Source of the DNA: Lachnospiraceae bacterium
GTDB taxonomy: Bacteria > Bacillota > Clostridia > Lachnospirales > Lachnospiraceae
Direction: 5' to 3'
Assembly (NCBI GenBank): GCA_900764225.1
Contig: CAAFNG010000373.1
Location: forward strand, 1 to 6,494
Length of the DNA: 6,494 nt
This document shows positions 5,221 to 6,494 of the stretch, piece after piece. The position numbers and the translations under genes were made by a program. The notes beneath the pieces were generated by a model. The model saw only the letters and a list, made by a program, of their open reading frames with translations. It made no database searches and was not told where the DNA came from. Positions within the stretch are counted from its first letter, which is position 1. Each line of letters starts with the position of its first letter.

Positions 5221-6494
5221 ATGGCACAGAGTATCCCAGAAATGTACGGCAGCCTTGTATTCAACGACAAAGTGATGCGCAGCAAACTGCCAAAGGACAT
5301 GTACAAAGCATTAAAGAAAACAATCGAAAACGGAACACATCTGGAACTGGATGTAGCCAACTCCGTAGCTGTTGCAATGAAAGAATGGGCTACTGAGAAC
5401 GGTGCAACACATTACACACATTGGTTCCAGCCAATGACAAACGTAACAGCCGAGAAACATGACAGCTTCATTTCACCGACAGGTGACGGACAGGTGATCA
5501 TGGATTTCTCCGGCAAAGAGCTCGTAAAAGGTGAGCCTGATGCATCAAGCTTCCCGTCCGGCGGACTTCGTGCTACTTTCGAGGCAAGAGGATATACCGC
5601 ATGGGATCCTACTTCACCAGCATTCATTAAAGATAGAACACTTTACATCCCAACTGCATTCTGCTCCTACAGTGGAGAGGCACTGGATAAGAAAACTCCT
5701 CTTCTCCGTTCCATGGATGTACTTAATAAAGAAGCAGTTCGTATTCTTCACATCCTCGGAAACAAAGAAGTACGTCATATCAACACAACCGTAGGACCTG
5801 AGCAGGAATACTTCCTGGTAGACAAAGATCTCTATAAAAAAAGAAAAGACCTGATCTTCTGCGGACGTACACTTCTCGGTGCCTCTGCTCCAAAAGGACA
5901 GGAAATGGAGGATCATTATTTCGGAGCACTGAAACCTCGTGTTGCAGCTTACATGCACGATCTTGACGAAGAGCTCTGGAAGCTTGGTATCCCGGCTAAA
6001 ACCAAACATAACGAAGTTGCTCCTGCACAGCATGAGCTGGCTCCAGTATTCGATACCACAAACGTTGCTGTCGACCATAACCAGCTGACAATGGAGATCA
6101 TGAAAAAGGTTGCTGACAAGCACAACATGGTATGCCTTCTTCATGAAAAGCCATTCGAAGGAATCAACGGAAGCGGTAAACATAACAACTGGTCCATGAG
6201 CACAGATACCGGTGTCAACCTTCTTGATCCCGGAAAAACTCCTGCCGAGAATACACAGTTCCTGGTATTTCTGGTAGCTGTCATCAAAGCTGTTGACGAG
6301 TATGCCGATCTTCTTCGTATCTCCGTTGCAAGCGCAGGAAATGATCACCGTCTCGGTGCAAACGAAGCACCGCCAGCTATCGTATCCATCTTCCTTGGTG
6401 ATGAACTTACAGATATTCTCAAATCCATCGAAAACGATACTTTCTTCAATAATAAACATGCTGTACAGATGGATATCGGTGCAAAAGTACTTCC
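5221..6494 (+). CDS. glnN: Glutamine synthetase type III (GlnN), 5' part, runs off the right edge
   Basis: The open frame from ATG 5221 has 424 codons and no stop. Type III enzymes are about 700 residues, so roughly 60% is present. The enzyme makes glutamine from glutamate, ammonium and ATP in the cytoplasm and works as a large oligomer. Type III character is shown by the N-terminal beginning [16 protein letters not shown], by [16 protein letters not shown] (about 138-153), and by catalytic-core motifs: [11 protein letters not shown] (191-201, metal-binding glutamates), [13 protein letters not shown] (263-275), [13 protein letters not shown] (314-326) and [16 protein letters not shown] (372-387). 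No frameshift or missing key residue is seen in the visible part. It has its own promoter, an attenuator in its leader and a good ribosome binding site, which fits control by nitrogen supply. It is transcribed away from the nucleoside transporter operon. Confidence 0.95.
   Translation, partial: MAQSIPEMYGSLVFNDKVMRSKLPKDMYKALKKTIENGTHLELDVANSVAVAMKEWATENGATHYTHWFQPMTNVTAEKHDSFISPTGDGQVIMDFSGKELVKGEPDASSFPSGGLRATFEARGYTAWDPTSPAFIKDRTLYIPTAFCSYSGEALDKKTPLLRSMDVLNKEAVRILHILGNKEVRHINTTVGPEQEYFLVDKDLYKKRKDLIFCGRTLLGASAPKGQEMEDHYFGALKPRVAAYMHDLDEELWKLGIPAKTKHNEVAPAQHELAPVFDTTNVAVDHNQLTMEIMKKVADKHNMVCLLHEKPFEGINGSGKHNNWSMSTDTGVNLLDPGKTPAENTQFLVFLVAVIKAVDEYADLLRISVASAGNDHRLGANEAPPAIVSIFLGDELTDILKSIENDTFFNNKHAVQMDIGAKVL

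Noticed and set aside
5614..6459. A 281-codon open frame on the minus strand opposite glnN
   Set aside because: It lies entirely within the well-supported glutamine synthetase frame. Its protein shows no recognisable family, and it lacks a good ribosome binding site. It is an antisense by-product of codon bias.

Overview
The window looks like chromosomal DNA from a low-to-medium-GC anaerobic Firmicute, probably a Lachnospiraceae-type clostridium. This is inferred from strong AGGAGG-type ribosome binding sites, AT-rich spacers with A and T tracts, a RbsA-like nucleoside ABC transporter of the Bacillus NupN/O/P/Q (YufN/O/P/Q) type, and a type III (GlnN) glutamine synthetase. No species can be fixed by eye.

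Layout. Positions 1-228 hold the probable first codons of a leftward gene at the left edge, a possible promoter for it, and a strong terminator (about 156-203) that closes the large leftward operon. Positions 229-4917 are one leftward operon, transcribed as: BMP-family substrate-binding protein (4917-3889), a GC-rich intercistronic hairpin (3814-3841), the ATP-binding protein in two ORFs (3769-3077 and 3080-2226), first permease (2233-1166) and second permease (1164-229). All the transporter genes downstream of the hairpin overlap or nearly touch. Positions 4918-5220 are a 303-base divergent control region. Positions 5221-6494 hold the first 424 codons of a rightward GlnN glutamine synthetase, which runs off the right edge.

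How the genes work together. The binding protein should capture a nucleoside or related purine ligand outside the cell, the two membrane proteins should form the pore, and the double-ABC ATPase should power uptake. Glutamine synthetase assimilates ammonium. Divergent placement beside a purine/nucleoside importer fits nitrogen economy, but nothing here proves co-regulation.

Most notable points: (1) the ATPase gene is interrupted by an apparent one-base deletion exactly in the linker between its two ABC domains, leaving two near-complete half-proteins with a GTGA stop/start overlap; (2) the glnN leader holds a good sigma-A-type promoter followed at once by a 17-pair intrinsic terminator, and a competing small hairpin whose six-base loop has A at position 1 and G at position 4, as in ANTAR-protein target RNAs; (3) the binding protein has a Sec signal peptide with no lipobox cysteine. 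I saw no mobile element, CRISPR array, tRNA or rRNA, and no evidence of a wholly new system.
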